Assembly (NCBI RefSeq): GCF_007828045.1 | Contig: NZ_VITN01000005.1 | Span: 124,001 to 188,000, forward strand | Source of the DNA: Nitrospirillum amazonense | Lineage (GTDB): Bacteria > Pseudomonadota > Alphaproteobacteria > Azospirillales > Azospirillaceae | DNA: 64,000 nucleotides | Direction of reading: 5' to 3' | In this document: piece by piece, positions 9,006-17,897 of the stretch | How the letters are laid out: each line of letters begins with the position of its first letter | Numbering within the stretch: position 1 is the first letter of the stretch | Made by a program: the position numbers and the translations under genes | Notes under the pieces: model-generated | What the model was told of the DNA's origin: nothing | Database searches by the model: none | Seen by the model: the letters and a program-made list of their open reading frames with translations, nothing else

Positions 9006-9652
9006 GCCCCCTCCAACCGGAAGAACACGCCCTGGCTCCATACCCCGGCCGGGCCATCCCCGGCCCCCTCTTTGGCCCCATCTTTGGCCCCATCTTTGGC
9101 CAGGGCCATGTCGGCCAGCTCATAGAACACCGGGCGGTTCAAGCGCGCCTCCAACCCGCGGCCGATGTCGCCGCGCACGTGAATGTAGGGGCTGGGCTCC
9201 CCCGTCGCCGGGTCGATCGCCACCCGAATCGGATGCTCCGCCCCAGCCGTGACCCAGTGGTCCAGGTTGGTGCGGAAGGACAGGGCCTGGCCCCGCCCCT
9301 CGCCCTCGCGCCGCATCTCCACCGCCACGAAAGGCGCGTCATCGACGCGGATGCGTCCCCGCTCCGCCGGGGTGATCAGCCAATAGTCCCCCGCCTCGTC
9401 CCGCCGCAGGACGGTGGAGAACAGCTTGACCAAGGGCAGCCGGCCAATGGGGCTGCCGTGATAGAACCAGGTGCCGTCGCGGGCGATGCGGATGTCATAT
9501 CCTTCATCCGGCCGGGTGTCGGACCCACCGTCGCCAGGGCCGCGCGCCGCCCGCAGGCCGGCCAGGTCGGCGGGACCTTCCGGGGCGGTGGCGGGTTTGT
9601 CCGCGGCGTCCTGGCCGATTCCAGGACCAGCATCGGGCTTGCTTTCCGTCAT
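9002..9652 (-). CDS. DUF1285 domain protein
   Basis: The 216-residue product has a DUF1285 domain from about residue 50 (YDIRIARDGTWFYHGSPIGR, then LVKLFSTVLRRDEAGDYWLI and the RVDDAPFVAVEM block). The function of the family is unknown; it is regularly found beside the CoA pyrophosphatase and CCA-transferase genes in alphaproteobacteria. The first 45 residues are Gly/Pro/Asp-rich and probably disordered. Near the C-terminus the sequence KDGAKDGAKEGAGDG is encoded by a short tandem DNA repeat. The ATG at 9652 is used; an ATG at 9688 in the same frame is also possible, and neither has a strong ribosome site. Confidence 0.8.
   Translation of the reverse strand: MTESKPDAGPGIGQDAADKPATAPEGPADLAGLRAARGPGDGGSDTRPDEGYDIRIARDGTWFYHGSPIGRLPLVKLFSTVLRRDEAGDYWLITPAERGRIRVDDAPFVAVEMRREGEGRGQALSFRTNLDHWVTAGAEHPIRVAIDPATGEPSPYIHVRGDIGRGLEARLNRPVFYELADMALAKDGAKDGAKEGAGDGPAGVWSQGVFFRLEGA
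9069..9102. repeat. short tandem repeat of a 12-base unit in the DUF1285 gene
   Basis: The unit TTTGGCCCCATC occurs in direct succession near 9071-9100 (about two and a half copies). It encodes the KDGAKDGAK tract on the minus strand. Twelve bases keep the reading frame, so the copy number can vary without breaking the protein. Confidence 0.7.
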
Positions 9653-9828
9653 GACGCAATCAACCATCAAGCCAAAAGTCCGTCCCATCAGCCTATCGGC
9701 CGATGCGGGGGGACCGGAAATTTTTCCGATTCCGGCCACAAAGCTAGCATAAAGGGGGCTGGCATAAAGGCCCGGAGCCGGCGTTCTGGCATTGCTGGCG
9801 AACAATTGCACTCTTGGGAGACCCCGCG

Positions 9829-10845
9829 TTGAGCATCACCGACCTGCCCCGTGACCAGGTTTACCCGGATGCGAGCCTGGCTTTGGACATCGAAAACACC
9901 GGCCTGAAACTGGCCGGCGTGCGCGCCATGATCGGCCAGGCCATCTTCGGTCAGGAAGAGGTGATCGACCTCAGCCTCGTCACCCTGCTGGCGGGCGGCC
10001 ACCTGCTGCTGGTGGGCGTACCCGGCCTGGCCAAGACCCGCCTGGTGGAAACGCTGGGCATCGTGCTGGGCCTGGACGAGCGCCGGGTGCAATGCACCCC
10101 CGACCTGATGCCCGCCGACATCCTGGGCTCCGAAGTGCTGGAGGAGGGGGAGCACGGCCGCCGCGCCTTCCGCTTCATTCCCGGCCCCGTCTTCGCCCAG
10201 CTGCTGATGGCGGATGAGATCAACCGCGCCAGCCCGCGCACCCAGTCGGCCCTGCTGCAAGCCATGCAGGAAGGCCGGGTTTCGGTGGCGGGGCAATACC
10301 ATCCCCTGCCCCGCCCCTTCCATGTCCTGGCAACCCAGAACCCGCTGGAGCAGGAGGGCACCTATCCCTTGCCGGAGGCGCAGCTGGACCGATTCCTGCT
10401 GCAGGTGGACGTGACCTATCCCGAGCGCGACGCCGAACGGCTGATGATGATCGCCACCACCGGCGCCACCGCGGCCGCCGTGCGCCCGGTGCTGACGGCG
10501 GCGGAACTGCAGGCGGCGCAGGAGCTGGTGCGCCGGGTACCGGTGGGCGACAGCGTGGTCGATGGCATCCTGGACCTGGTGCGCAGCGGCCGGCCCGAGA
10601 CCAGCGAGATGGCGGAGGTGCGCCGCCACGTGGCCTGGGGCCCCGGCCCCCGCGCCGCCCAGGCCCTGATGCTGGCCAGCCGCGCCCGGGCCCTGATGGA
10701 CGGGCGCTACACCCCGTCCCTCGACGATGTGGTGGCCCTGGCCAAGCCGGTGCTGCGCCACCGCATGGCGCTGAACTTCAGCGCGCGGGCCGAGGGCGTC
10801 ACGCTGGACGCCGTCATCGACCACCTGTGCGCGCCGCTGGCTTGA
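9829..10845 (+). CDS. moxR: MoxR-family AAA+ ATPase
   Basis: The 338-residue protein is a MoxR-type AAA+ ATPase. Walker A is VGVPGLAKTRLVETL near residue 58, Walker B is LLMADEINRASPRTQSALLQ near 120, sensor 1 lies in FHVLATQNPLEQEGTYPLPE, and the C-terminal lid follows. MoxR proteins act as chaperones for assembly or activation of partners carrying von Willebrand or DUF58 domains. I chose the TTG at 9829 because GGGAG lies eight bases upstream; the TTG at 9814 has no such site. The DUF58 gene overlaps its stop codon by one base. It is divergent from the DUF1285 group. Confidence 0.92.
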   Translation: MSITDLPRDQVYPDASLALDIENTGLKLAGVRAMIGQAIFGQEEVIDLSLVTLLAGGHLLLVGVPGLAKTRLVETLGIVLGLDERRVQCTPDLMPADILGSEVLEEGEHGRRAFRFIPGPVFAQLLMADEINRASPRTQSALLQAMQEGRVSVAGQYHPLPRPFHVLATQNPLEQEGTYPLPEAQLDRFLLQVDVTYPERDAERLMMIATTGATAAAVRPVLTAAELQAAQELVRRVPVGDSVVDGILDLVRSGRPETSEMAEVRRHVAWGPGPRAAQALMLASRARALMDGRYTPSLDDVVALAKPVLRHRMALNFSARAEGVTLDAVIDHLCAPLA

Positions 10846-11846
10846 TGTCCGCCGCCATCCCCAAGCCCCCCCAGGATCCCGCGGATCCCGCGCCGGCGGC
10901 CCCTGGGCAAGCCGCTGGCCGCCTGCGCGACCGCGCCGATGCCTTGGCCCAGCGCCTGCCGCCGCTGCTGGTGGCGGCGGAACGGGTGGCCGCCGCCGTG
11001 ACGCCCGGCCTGCACGGCCGCCGCCGCGTGGGCACGGGTGAGGCCTTCTGGCAGTTCCGCCGCTATCAGCAGGGCGACGACACCGACCAGATCGATTGGC
11101 GCCAGTCGGCCAAGGGCGATCATGTCTATGTGCGGGAAAACGAGTGGGAGGCGGCACAAACCGTCTGGCTGTGGCGCGACGCCGGCCCGTCCATGGACTG
11201 GCGGTCGGACCGGGAGCTGCCGCTGAAGCGGGAACGCGCCGACCTGCTGGCCATGGCGCTGGCCTGCCTGCTGGTGCGCGGGGGGGAGCGCGTGGGCCTG
11301 ATGGGCGGCCCCCGCCCCCTGCCCGGCCGCCCCGCGCTGGAGCCCCTGGCCCTGGCGCTGACGCGTGTCCCCTCCGCGCCGCCGCCGCCGGTGCCGCCGG
11401 CTCAACCCCTGGCCCGCCACGCGCGGCTGGTGGTGATGGGCGACCTGCTGGCATCCCTGGACGACATACAGGCCGCCGTCGCCTTCCACGCCGGGCACGG
11501 CGTGCGGGGCCATCTGCTCCAGATCCTGGATCCGGCGGAGGAAACCCTGCCCTATGAGGGGCGCGTCGAGTTCCGCGCGGTGGAGGGCGAGCAGCGCCTG
11601 CTGGTACCCCGGGTGGGCGGCCTGCGCGGCGCGTATCAGGAACGGCTGGCCGCCCACCGCGCCGGCCTGGCCCAGATCGCGCGCGCCAGCGGCTGGTCCT
11701 TCTCCCTGCACCACACCGACAAGCCGCCCCAGGCCGCGCTGCTGGGCCTGTGGGGCGCCCTGTCGCAGGAAAGCGTGAGGAACGCGGCTGCCCATTCCGG
11801 CGTCACCCACGCGCCCACCAGTTGGACAAACGAGGGGGGCGTCTGA
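10845..11846 (+). CDS. DUF58 domain protein
   Basis: This 333-residue protein carries the DUF58 core GRRRVGTGEAFWQFRRYQQG, DDTDQIDWRQSAKGDHVYVR and the von Willebrand A-like strand VWLWRDAGPSMDW. DUF58 proteins are the usual clients of MoxR ATPases; the DxS-type metal site is degenerate here (DAGPS). The ATG shares its A with the MoxR stop codon, and the stop overlaps the next start in the same way, so three genes are translationally coupled. The first 25 residues are Pro/Ala-rich and probably flexible. Confidence 0.88.
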   Translation: MSAAIPKPPQDPADPAPAAPGQAAGRLRDRADALAQRLPPLLVAAERVAAAVTPGLHGRRRVGTGEAFWQFRRYQQGDDTDQIDWRQSAKGDHVYVRENEWEAAQTVWLWRDAGPSMDWRSDRELPLKRERADLLAMALACLLVRGGERVGLMGGPRPLPGRPALEPLALALTRVPSAPPPPVPPAQPLARHARLVVMGDLLASLDDIQAAVAFHAGHGVRGHLLQILDPAEETLPYEGRVEFRAVEGEQRLLVPRVGGLRGAYQERLAAHRAGLAQIARASGWSFSLHHTDKPPQAALLGLWGALSQESVRNAAAHSGVTHAPTSWTNEGGV

Positions 11847-14602
11847 TGGCCTTCGCCAGCCCGCTGGTGCTGTGGGCCCTGGTCCTGCTGCCGGGGCTGT
11901 GGTGGCTGTTGCGGCTGACGCCACCCGCACCCAAGCGCGTCACCTTCCCGGCCCTGCGCCTGCTGCTGGGCCTGACCGCGAAGGAGGAAACGCCGGCGCG
12001 CACGCCCTGGTGGCTGCTGGTGCTGCGCCTGGCGCTGAGCGCCCTGCTGATCATCGGCCTGGCCCGGCCGCTGCTGCACCCCGACGCCACGTCCGCCGCC
12101 GGCACCGCCCCCCTGTTGCTGGTGGTGGACACCGGCTGGGCGGCGGGGCGTGACTGGCCGGAGCGGCAGCAGGCACTGGACCGGCTGGTGACCCAGGCGG
12201 AACGCCAGGATCGCCCCGTCCTGCTGCTGGCCACCGCCGCCGGTGCCGGCGGCGAAGCGCCACAGGTGCAGGGTCCCATGAGCGCCACGGCCGCGCGCCG
12301 GCTGGTGCAGGCCCTGGCGCCACAGCCCTGGCCCAGCGACCGCGCCGCAGCCCTGGGCGCCCTGGATACCGCCCAGAAGACCGGCCCCCTGACCGGGATC
12401 GCCGCCGACAGCTATTGGCTGGCCGACGGCCTGAACGACGGCAGCGTGGCCACGCTGGCCGGCCGCCTGCGCGCCCTGGGCCGCGTCACGGTGATGACGG
12501 CTGGCGCCGACCATGGCCCCTTGCTGGTGCGCGCGCCGAATAACGACGCGAGTGCCCTGATGGTGCCGGTGGAGCGGGCCGAGGGGGCCGAGGCCCAGCC
12601 CATCGCCGTGGAGGCGCTGGGTGAGGATGGCCGCGCCCTGGGCCGGGCGGAAGGCATCTTCGCCCCCGGCCAGCGCCAGCTGACCCTGCCCCTGACCCTG
12701 CCGGGGGAACTGCGCAACGCCGCCGTCCGCCTGCACCTGGAGGACCGCACGGGCGTGGGCGCCAGCCTGCTGCTGGACGATCGCTGGCGCCGCCGCCCCG
12801 TGGGCCTGGCCACCGCCGGCCCCGGCGGCGACAACCAGCCCCTGCTGTCCAGCCTCTACTACCTGGACCGGGCTCTGGCCCCCTATGCCGAGGTGCGGCG
12901 CGGCACCATTTCCGCGCTGCTGGACGGCGGCGTCTCCATCCTGGTGCTGCCCGACAGTGGCGCCCTGACCGACAGCGACACCACCCGCCTGGCCCGCTGG
13001 ATCGACCAGGGCGGCGTGTTGCTGCGTTTCGGCGGCACCCGCCTGGCCCATGAGTCGGAGCCCATGGGCGCGGAAACCTTGCTGCCCGTGCGCCTGCGCG
13101 GCGGCGACCGCTCCCTGGGCGGCGCCCTGTCCTGGACCACGCCCGCCCACCTGGCGCCCTTCGACGACAAGAGCCCCTTCGCCGGCCTGGCGGTGCCGTC
13201 CGACGTGACCGTCAGCCGCCAGGTACTGGCCGAACCCGGGCCGGACATGGGTGACAAGGTCTGGGCGCGGCTTGAGGACGGCACGCCCTTGGTGACGGGC
13301 GAACGGCGGGGCAAGGGCTGGCTGGCGCTGGTGCACACCAGCGCCGATCCCGCCTGGTCCAACCTGGCGCTGTCGGGCCTCTACGTCGACATGCTGCGGC
13401 GCCTGGTGGGCCTCAGCGACGGCTTGCCCGGCGGCATCGGCGGCAATGCCGGCGGCGCCCTGCCGCCCCTGTCGCTGCTGGATGGCCAGGGCCGGCTGAT
13501 CGCCCCCTCCGCCGTGGCCCAGCCGCTGGAGCCGGAAGGCAAGGATGAAGCCAACGGCACCCCGGTGGGGCCGCTGCACCCGCCGGGCTATTACGGCGTG
13601 GGCGACCGGCGCCGCGCCCTGAACCTGGCTGGATCCGTGGCGCCGCTGGTGCCCATGGAGCCGCTGGCCGGCGTCGCCTACCAGGGCTTCGGCGGCACCC
13701 GGGAAACGGACCTGCGCCCCTGGTTCCTGGGCCTCGCGGCGGCGCTGTGGGTGGCCGACCTGTTCCTGTCGCTGCTGGTACGGGGCCTGCTGCCCACCTC
13801 GCTGCGGCCCAATGCACGCTGGCGCCGGGGCGGCGCCGCGGCGGCACTAGCGCTGGCAACGGTGCTGACCGCCCCGCGCGGGCACGCCGCCACGCCGGAG
13901 GATGAGATCGTGAAGGCCACCACCGCCAACTGGCTGGCCTATGTCGAGACGGGCGACCGCGCCGCCGACGCCACCACCAAGGCCGGCCTGCTGGGCCTAG
14001 GCCAGCAGCTGAACCGCCGCACAGCGGTGGAGGTGGCGGGCGCCATGAGCGTGAACGTGGAAAAGGACGATTTGGCCCTGTTCCCCCTGCTGTACTGGGT
14101 GGTGACGCCGGGCCAGGCCGCCCTGTCCGACGCGGCGGTGGCCAAGCTGAACCAATACTTGCACGCCGGCGGCATGATCCTGTTCGACACCCGCGACCAG
14201 GGCGCCCCGGACGCCGGCATCCAGGCGCGCCTGCGCGATCTGACCCACGGCCTGGACATTCCACCCCTGGCCCCGGTGGGGCCGGAGCATGTGCTGGGCC
14301 GCACCTTCTTCCTGATGCAGGACTTCCCCGGCCGTCAGGCGGGCGGCCAGGTATGGGCTGAAGCGTCGGAGGGTCGCGTAAACGATGGCGTCTCGCCCGT
14401 GCTGGTCGGCGGCAACGACTGGGCCGGCGCCTGGGCCGTCGATGGCCAGGGCCGGCCGCTGAACGCCGTGGTGCCCGGCGGGGAACGCCAGCGCGAGATG
14501 GCCTACCGCTTCGGCATCAACCTGGTGATGTACGCCCTGACCGGCAACTACAAGGCCGACCAGGTGCACGTGCCGGCCATCCTGGAGCGGCTGGGCCAAT
14601 GA
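11846..14602 (+). CDS. BatA-type membrane protein with C-terminal DUF4159
   Basis: The 918-residue protein starts with a BatA-like double membrane segment (ASPLVLWALVLLPGLWWLLR and TPWWLLVLRLALSALLII). A von Willebrand-like region follows (LLLVVDTGWAAGRDW near residue 90) and then a large glutamine-amidotransferase-like part. A further membrane segment near residue 635 precedes the C-terminal DUF4159 domain from about residue 690 (YWVVTPGQAALSDAAVAKLN, then GGMILFDTRDQ). It sits in the cytoplasmic membrane and is the third gene of the MoxR operon. The start overlaps the DUF58 stop by one base. The exact function is unknown; the operon type has been linked to envelope integrity and protein-complex assembly in other bacteria. 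Confidence 0.85.
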   Translation: MAFASPLVLWALVLLPGLWWLLRLTPPAPKRVTFPALRLLLGLTAKEETPARTPWWLLVLRLALSALLIIGLARPLLHPDATSAAGTAPLLLVVDTGWAAGRDWPERQQALDRLVTQAERQDRPVLLLATAAGAGGEAPQVQGPMSATAARRLVQALAPQPWPSDRAAALGALDTAQKTGPLTGIAADSYWLADGLNDGSVATLAGRLRALGRVTVMTAGADHGPLLVRAPNNDASALMVPVERAEGAEAQPIAVEALGEDGRALGRAEGIFAPGQRQLTLPLTLPGELRNAAVRLHLEDRTGVGASLLLDDRWRRRPVGLATAGPGGDNQPLLSSLYYLDRALAPYAEVRRGTISALLDGGVSILVLPDSGALTDSDTTRLARWIDQGGVLLRFGGTRLAHESEPMGAETLLPVRLRGGDRSLGGALSWTTPAHLAPFDDKSPFAGLAVPSDVTVSRQVLAEPGPDMGDKVWARLEDGTPLVTGERRGKGWLALVHTSADPAWSNLALSGLYVDMLRRLVGLSDGLPGGIGGNAGGALPPLSLLDGQGRLIAPSAVAQPLEPEGKDEANGTPVGPLHPPGYYGVGDRRRALNLAGSVAPLVPMEPLAGVAYQGFGGTRETDLRPWFLGLAAALWVADLFLSLLVRGLLPTSLRPNARWRRGGAAAALALATVLTAPRGHAATPEDEIVKATTANWLAYVETGDRAADATTKAGLLGLGQQLNRRTAVEVAGAMSVNVEKDDLALFPLLYWVVTPGQAALSDAAVAKLNQYLHAGGMILFDTRDQGAPDAGIQARLRDLTHGLDIPPLAPVGPEHVLGRTFFLMQDFPGRQAGGQVWAEASEGRVNDGVSPVLVGGNDWAGAWAVDGQGRPLNAVVPGGERQREMAYRFGINLVMYALTGNYKADQVHVPAILERLGQ

Positions 14603-16719
14603 TGAACCTGTTTTCCGGCCTCAGCCTCAGTTTCGAACCGCTGCTGCCCCTTTGGCTTCTGATCGGCCTGGGCACCTTGTCGCTCATCGGCCTGGCCCTC
14701 ATGGCCTGGCGCCGGGCGCGCGGCCTGACCTGGCGCGCGGTCACCCTGGCGGCACTGGCCCTGCTGCTGCTGGACCCTGCCCTGGTGCGGGAGGACCGCC
14801 ACCCCCTGAAGGACGTGGCCGTTGTGGTGGTCGATACCTCCGCCAGTCAGAACGTGGGCCATCGCAAGGAACGCACGGACGCGGCCCTGGCCGCCCTCAA
14901 GGCCAAGCTGTCCCAGGTACCCGACCTGGACCTGCGGGTGGTGGAGACCGGCACCTCCACCGCCGGCGGCAGGGGGGAGGAGACGCGGGCCATCGACGCC
15001 CTGACCCAGGCCGTGGCCGACGTGCCCCGCCGCCGCCTGGCCGGCGCCATCCTGCTGACCGACGGCCAGGTGCACGACGTGCCGGAAAAGCCGGAGAGCC
15101 TGGCCGACCTGGGCCCCGTGCACACCCTGCTGACGGGCGAGCATGGCGAGGGCGACCGCCGCCTGGTGCTGGTGCGCGGCCCCAGCTATGGCATCGTCGG
15201 CAAGACGGTGACGGCCACCGTGCGGGTGGAAGACCTGCCGGCGCGAAAGGGTGCGGAGAGCGCCCTGCTGACCATCCGCCAGGACGGCCAGCCCGAGCGC
15301 CAGGTGCCGGTGCCGGTGGGGGAGGACGTGCCCCTGACCATCACCGTGGGCCATGGTGGCCCCAACCTGCTGGAACTGTCGGTCAACGCCGGCCCGGCCG
15401 AGCTGTCCATGGCCAATAACCGCACCGCCTTCATCGTCAACGGCGTGCGCGACCGGCTGCGCGTGCTGCTGGTGTCGGGCGAGCCCCACGCGGGCGAACG
15501 CACCTGGCGCGACCTGCTGAAGGCCGACCCGGCGGTGGACCTGGTGCATTTCACCATCCTGCGCTCGCAGGAAAAGTCCGACAGCACGCCCATCCGCGAG
15601 CTGTCGCTGATCCAGTTTCCCATCCGCGAGCTGTTCGAGGTGAAGCTGAACGACTTCGACCTCGTCATCTTCGATCGCTATCGCCAGCGCAACGTCCTGC
15701 CCATGGGCTATCTCGCCAACATCGCGGAATATGTGCGCAACGGCGGCGCCTTCCTGGAGGCCAGCGGCCCCGCCTACGCCACGCCGCTGTCGCTGTACCG
15801 CACGCCGCTGGGCGACATCCTGCCGGGCGAACCCACGGGCACGGTGACCGAGCAACCCTACACCCCCACCCTGACCGAGGCCGGCCGCCGCCATCCCGTC
15901 ACGGCCGGCCTGGACGGTTATGGCGAAACGGCGCCGACCCAGGGAAACCAGCAGAAGGCCCCCTGGGGGCGCTGGTTCCGCCAGATCGACATCGTGCCGC
16001 GCCAGGGCACGGTGGTGATGAACGGCGCCAACAACCAGCCGCTGGTGGTGCTGGACCGCGTGGGCAAGGGACGCGTGGCCCAGATCGCGTCCGACCATAT
16101 GTGGCTGTGGTCGCGCGGCTTCGAGGGCGGCGGGCCGGCGGCGGAACTGCTGCGCCGCCTGGCCCACTGGCTGATGAAGGAACCCGCGCTGGAGGAGGAC
16201 GACCTCAAGGCGCACGTGGACGGCGACCACCTAGTGGTGGAACGCCGCTCCCTGAAGCCGGATGCCGACCCGGTGGAGGTGCGGTCCCCCAGCGACGCCG
16301 TCACCAGCCTGCCCCTGGCCGACAGCCCCGATGGCGTCGCGCGCGGCAGCCTGGCGGCGACCGAGCCCGGCCTGTGGCGGGTGAAGGACGGCGACCGCAC
16401 CGCCCTGGCGGTGGTGGGCGCCCTGAACCCGCCGGAACTGGCCGACATGCGCACCACCCCCGACCGCCTGGCCCCGCTGGCCAAGGCCACCGGCGGCGGC
16501 GTGTTCTGGCTGGCGGATGGATCCGGCGCGGGCGGCCTGCCCGACCTTCGCCGGGTCGGCCCCGGCCAGAACGCCGCCGGCGGCGCCTGGCTGGGCCTGC
16601 GCGCCAACGGCGACTACACCGTCACCGGCGTCGCCCGCGTGCCCCTGGTGCCGGCATGGCTGGCCCTGCTGACCCTGGCCGCCCTGCTGGTCCTGGGCTG
16701 GCGACGCGAGGGACGATAA
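14599..16719 (+). CDS. membrane protein with VWA-like and glutamine amidotransferase-like regions
   Basis: This 706-residue product has two N-terminal membrane helices (LLPLWLLIGLGTLSLIGLAL; AVTLAALALLLLDPAL), a von Willebrand-type motif VVVVDTSASQNVGHRKERTD near residue 75 with an intact DxSxS-like metal site, and a class I amidotransferase-like region around residues 285-500 without an obvious catalytic Cys-His-Glu set. One C-terminal helix follows (LVPAWLALLTLAALLVLGW). It overlaps the DUF4159 gene by four bases (ATGATG, so 14599 and 14602 are both possible starts). It is the last gene of the MoxR operon and is probably a membrane partner of the complex. Confidence 0.8.
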   Translation: MMNLFSGLSLSFEPLLPLWLLIGLGTLSLIGLALMAWRRARGLTWRAVTLAALALLLLDPALVREDRHPLKDVAVVVVDTSASQNVGHRKERTDAALAALKAKLSQVPDLDLRVVETGTSTAGGRGEETRAIDALTQAVADVPRRRLAGAILLTDGQVHDVPEKPESLADLGPVHTLLTGEHGEGDRRLVLVRGPSYGIVGKTVTATVRVEDLPARKGAESALLTIRQDGQPERQVPVPVGEDVPLTITVGHGGPNLLELSVNAGPAELSMANNRTAFIVNGVRDRLRVLLVSGEPHAGERTWRDLLKADPAVDLVHFTILRSQEKSDSTPIRELSLIQFPIRELFEVKLNDFDLVIFDRYRQRNVLPMGYLANIAEYVRNGGAFLEASGPAYATPLSLYRTPLGDILPGEPTGTVTEQPYTPTLTEAGRRHPVTAGLDGYGETAPTQGNQQKAPWGRWFRQIDIVPRQGTVVMNGANNQPLVVLDRVGKGRVAQIASDHMWLWSRGFEGGGPAAELLRRLAHWLMKEPALEEDDLKAHVDGDHLVVERRSLKPDADPVEVRSPSDAVTSLPLADSPDGVARGSLAATEPGLWRVKDGDRTALAVVGALNPPELADMRTTPDRLAPLAKATGGGVFWLADGSGAGGLPDLRRVGPGQNAAGGAWLGLRANGDYTVTGVARVPLVPAWLALLTLAALLVLGWRREGR

Positions 16720-16732
16720 ACATCCAAAACCC

Positions 16733-16788
16733 TTTATCAGCACTTTAACTGACATTTATCAGCATGATATCGACGTTTTAAATGACAT
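16733..16788. promoter_or_regulatory. repeated half-sites upstream of fic (probable operator)
   Basis: TTTATCAGCA occurs at 16733-16742 and 16755-16764, 22 bases apart. The related inverted half-site TTTAA(C/A)TGACAT occurs at 16744-16755 and 16777-16788, giving an A-B-A-B pattern. The stretch is AT-rich in a GC-rich genome and ends about 28 bases before the fic start. Because the Fic protein has a C-terminal winged helix, autoregulation through these sites is likely (inference). Confidence 0.55.
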
Positions 16789-16816
16789 CAGCCGGTAAGC
16801 TGGCCAACATGGCCCC

Positions 16817-17890
16817 ATGTACCAACCCCATTTCACCATCACGCCCGGCATCACCAAAGCGCTGATGTCCATCGAGGCAGCGCGCCAGACCATCCTGGCA
16901 CTGCCCATTGATATCGACATGTTGGCTTCTCTACGGGAAACGGCGCGGCTGGTCGCCACCCACTATTCCACCCAGATCGAAGGTAACCGCCTGACCCAGG
17001 CGGAGGTGCACCAGATCCTGGCCGGCACACATATTCCGGGACGAGAGCGCGACCAGACGGAAGTGCGCAATTATTATCGTGCCATTGAGGAGGTGGAGCG
17101 CCTGGCCCAACGGCCGGACGTACCGGGTGAGCGGGACGTGCGGCGCCTGCACGGCTTGGTGATGCACGGCAAGGCCACCCCCACGCCCTATCGCGACGGC
17201 CAAAACGTCATCCGTGAGGCGGCAACCGGCCTGATCATCTATATGCCCCCCGAGGCGGCGGACGTGCCGGCGCTAATGGCGGATCTGATGGCCTGGATCC
17301 AGATGGAAATGGATCGAGACGAACTGCCCGCACCCATCATCGCCGCCATCGCCCACTACCAGTTCGCCACCATCCATCCCTACTACGACGGCAATGGCCG
17401 TACCGCCCGGCTGCTCACGACATTGCTGCTGCATAATGCCGGCTACGGGCTGAAGGGTATTTACAGCTTGGACGAATATTATGCGCGCAACCTACAGGGC
17501 TATTACCGAGCACTGACCGTTGGGCCGTCACACAACTACTACATGGGCCGGGCGGAGGCCGACATAACGGGGTTCATCGCCTATTTCTGCGAGGGCATGG
17601 CCGATGCCTTTGCCGCTGTGCGCTTCCAAGCCGACAGGGCGGCAACACGAGGAGCGATGGACCAGAGCGGCGTGTTGCGGCGCCTGGACCCACGGCAGCG
17701 GCGGTTATGGGAATTACTGCGCCGGCAGGGCACCGCGACCAGCGCCGAAATCGCCGCCAACCTAGGCCTCAGCCAGCGCACCGTGGTCGGACTGTGTCGG
17801 GATTGGGTAGACAACGGGTTTCTTGAGGTACATGACCCGTCGCGCAAAAACCGCGCCTATCGGCTGGCGCACGCTTTCGACGCCAAGTAA
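16817..17890 (+). CDS. Fic-family protein with C-terminal winged helix
   Basis: The 357-residue protein contains an intact Fic catalytic motif, HPYYDGNGRTARLL, near residue 189, which transfers AMP (or a related group) from a nucleotide to a hydroxyl of a target protein. An N-terminal inhibitory motif, YSTQIEGNRL near residue 51, of the (S/T)xxxE(G/N) type makes this a class II, self-inhibited Fic protein. Residues about 290-350 form a winged helix-turn-helix (LRRQGTATSAEIAANLGLSQ). Target unknown. It is single, between the MoxR operon and a convergent gene that ends 7 bases beyond it. The upstream region holds repeated operator-like half-sites. Confidence 0.88.
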   Translation: MYQPHFTITPGITKALMSIEAARQTILALPIDIDMLASLRETARLVATHYSTQIEGNRLTQAEVHQILAGTHIPGRERDQTEVRNYYRAIEEVERLAQRPDVPGERDVRRLHGLVMHGKATPTPYRDGQNVIREAATGLIIYMPPEAADVPALMADLMAWIQMEMDRDELPAPIIAAIAHYQFATIHPYYDGNGRTARLLTTLLLHNAGYGLKGIYSLDEYYARNLQGYYRALTVGPSHNYYMGRAEADITGFIAYFCEGMADAFAAVRFQADRAATRGAMDQSGVLRRLDPRQRRLWELLRRQGTATSAEIAANLGLSQRTVVGLCRDWVDNGFLEVHDPSRKNRAYRLAHAFDAK

Positions 17891-17897
17891 ACGCCCC

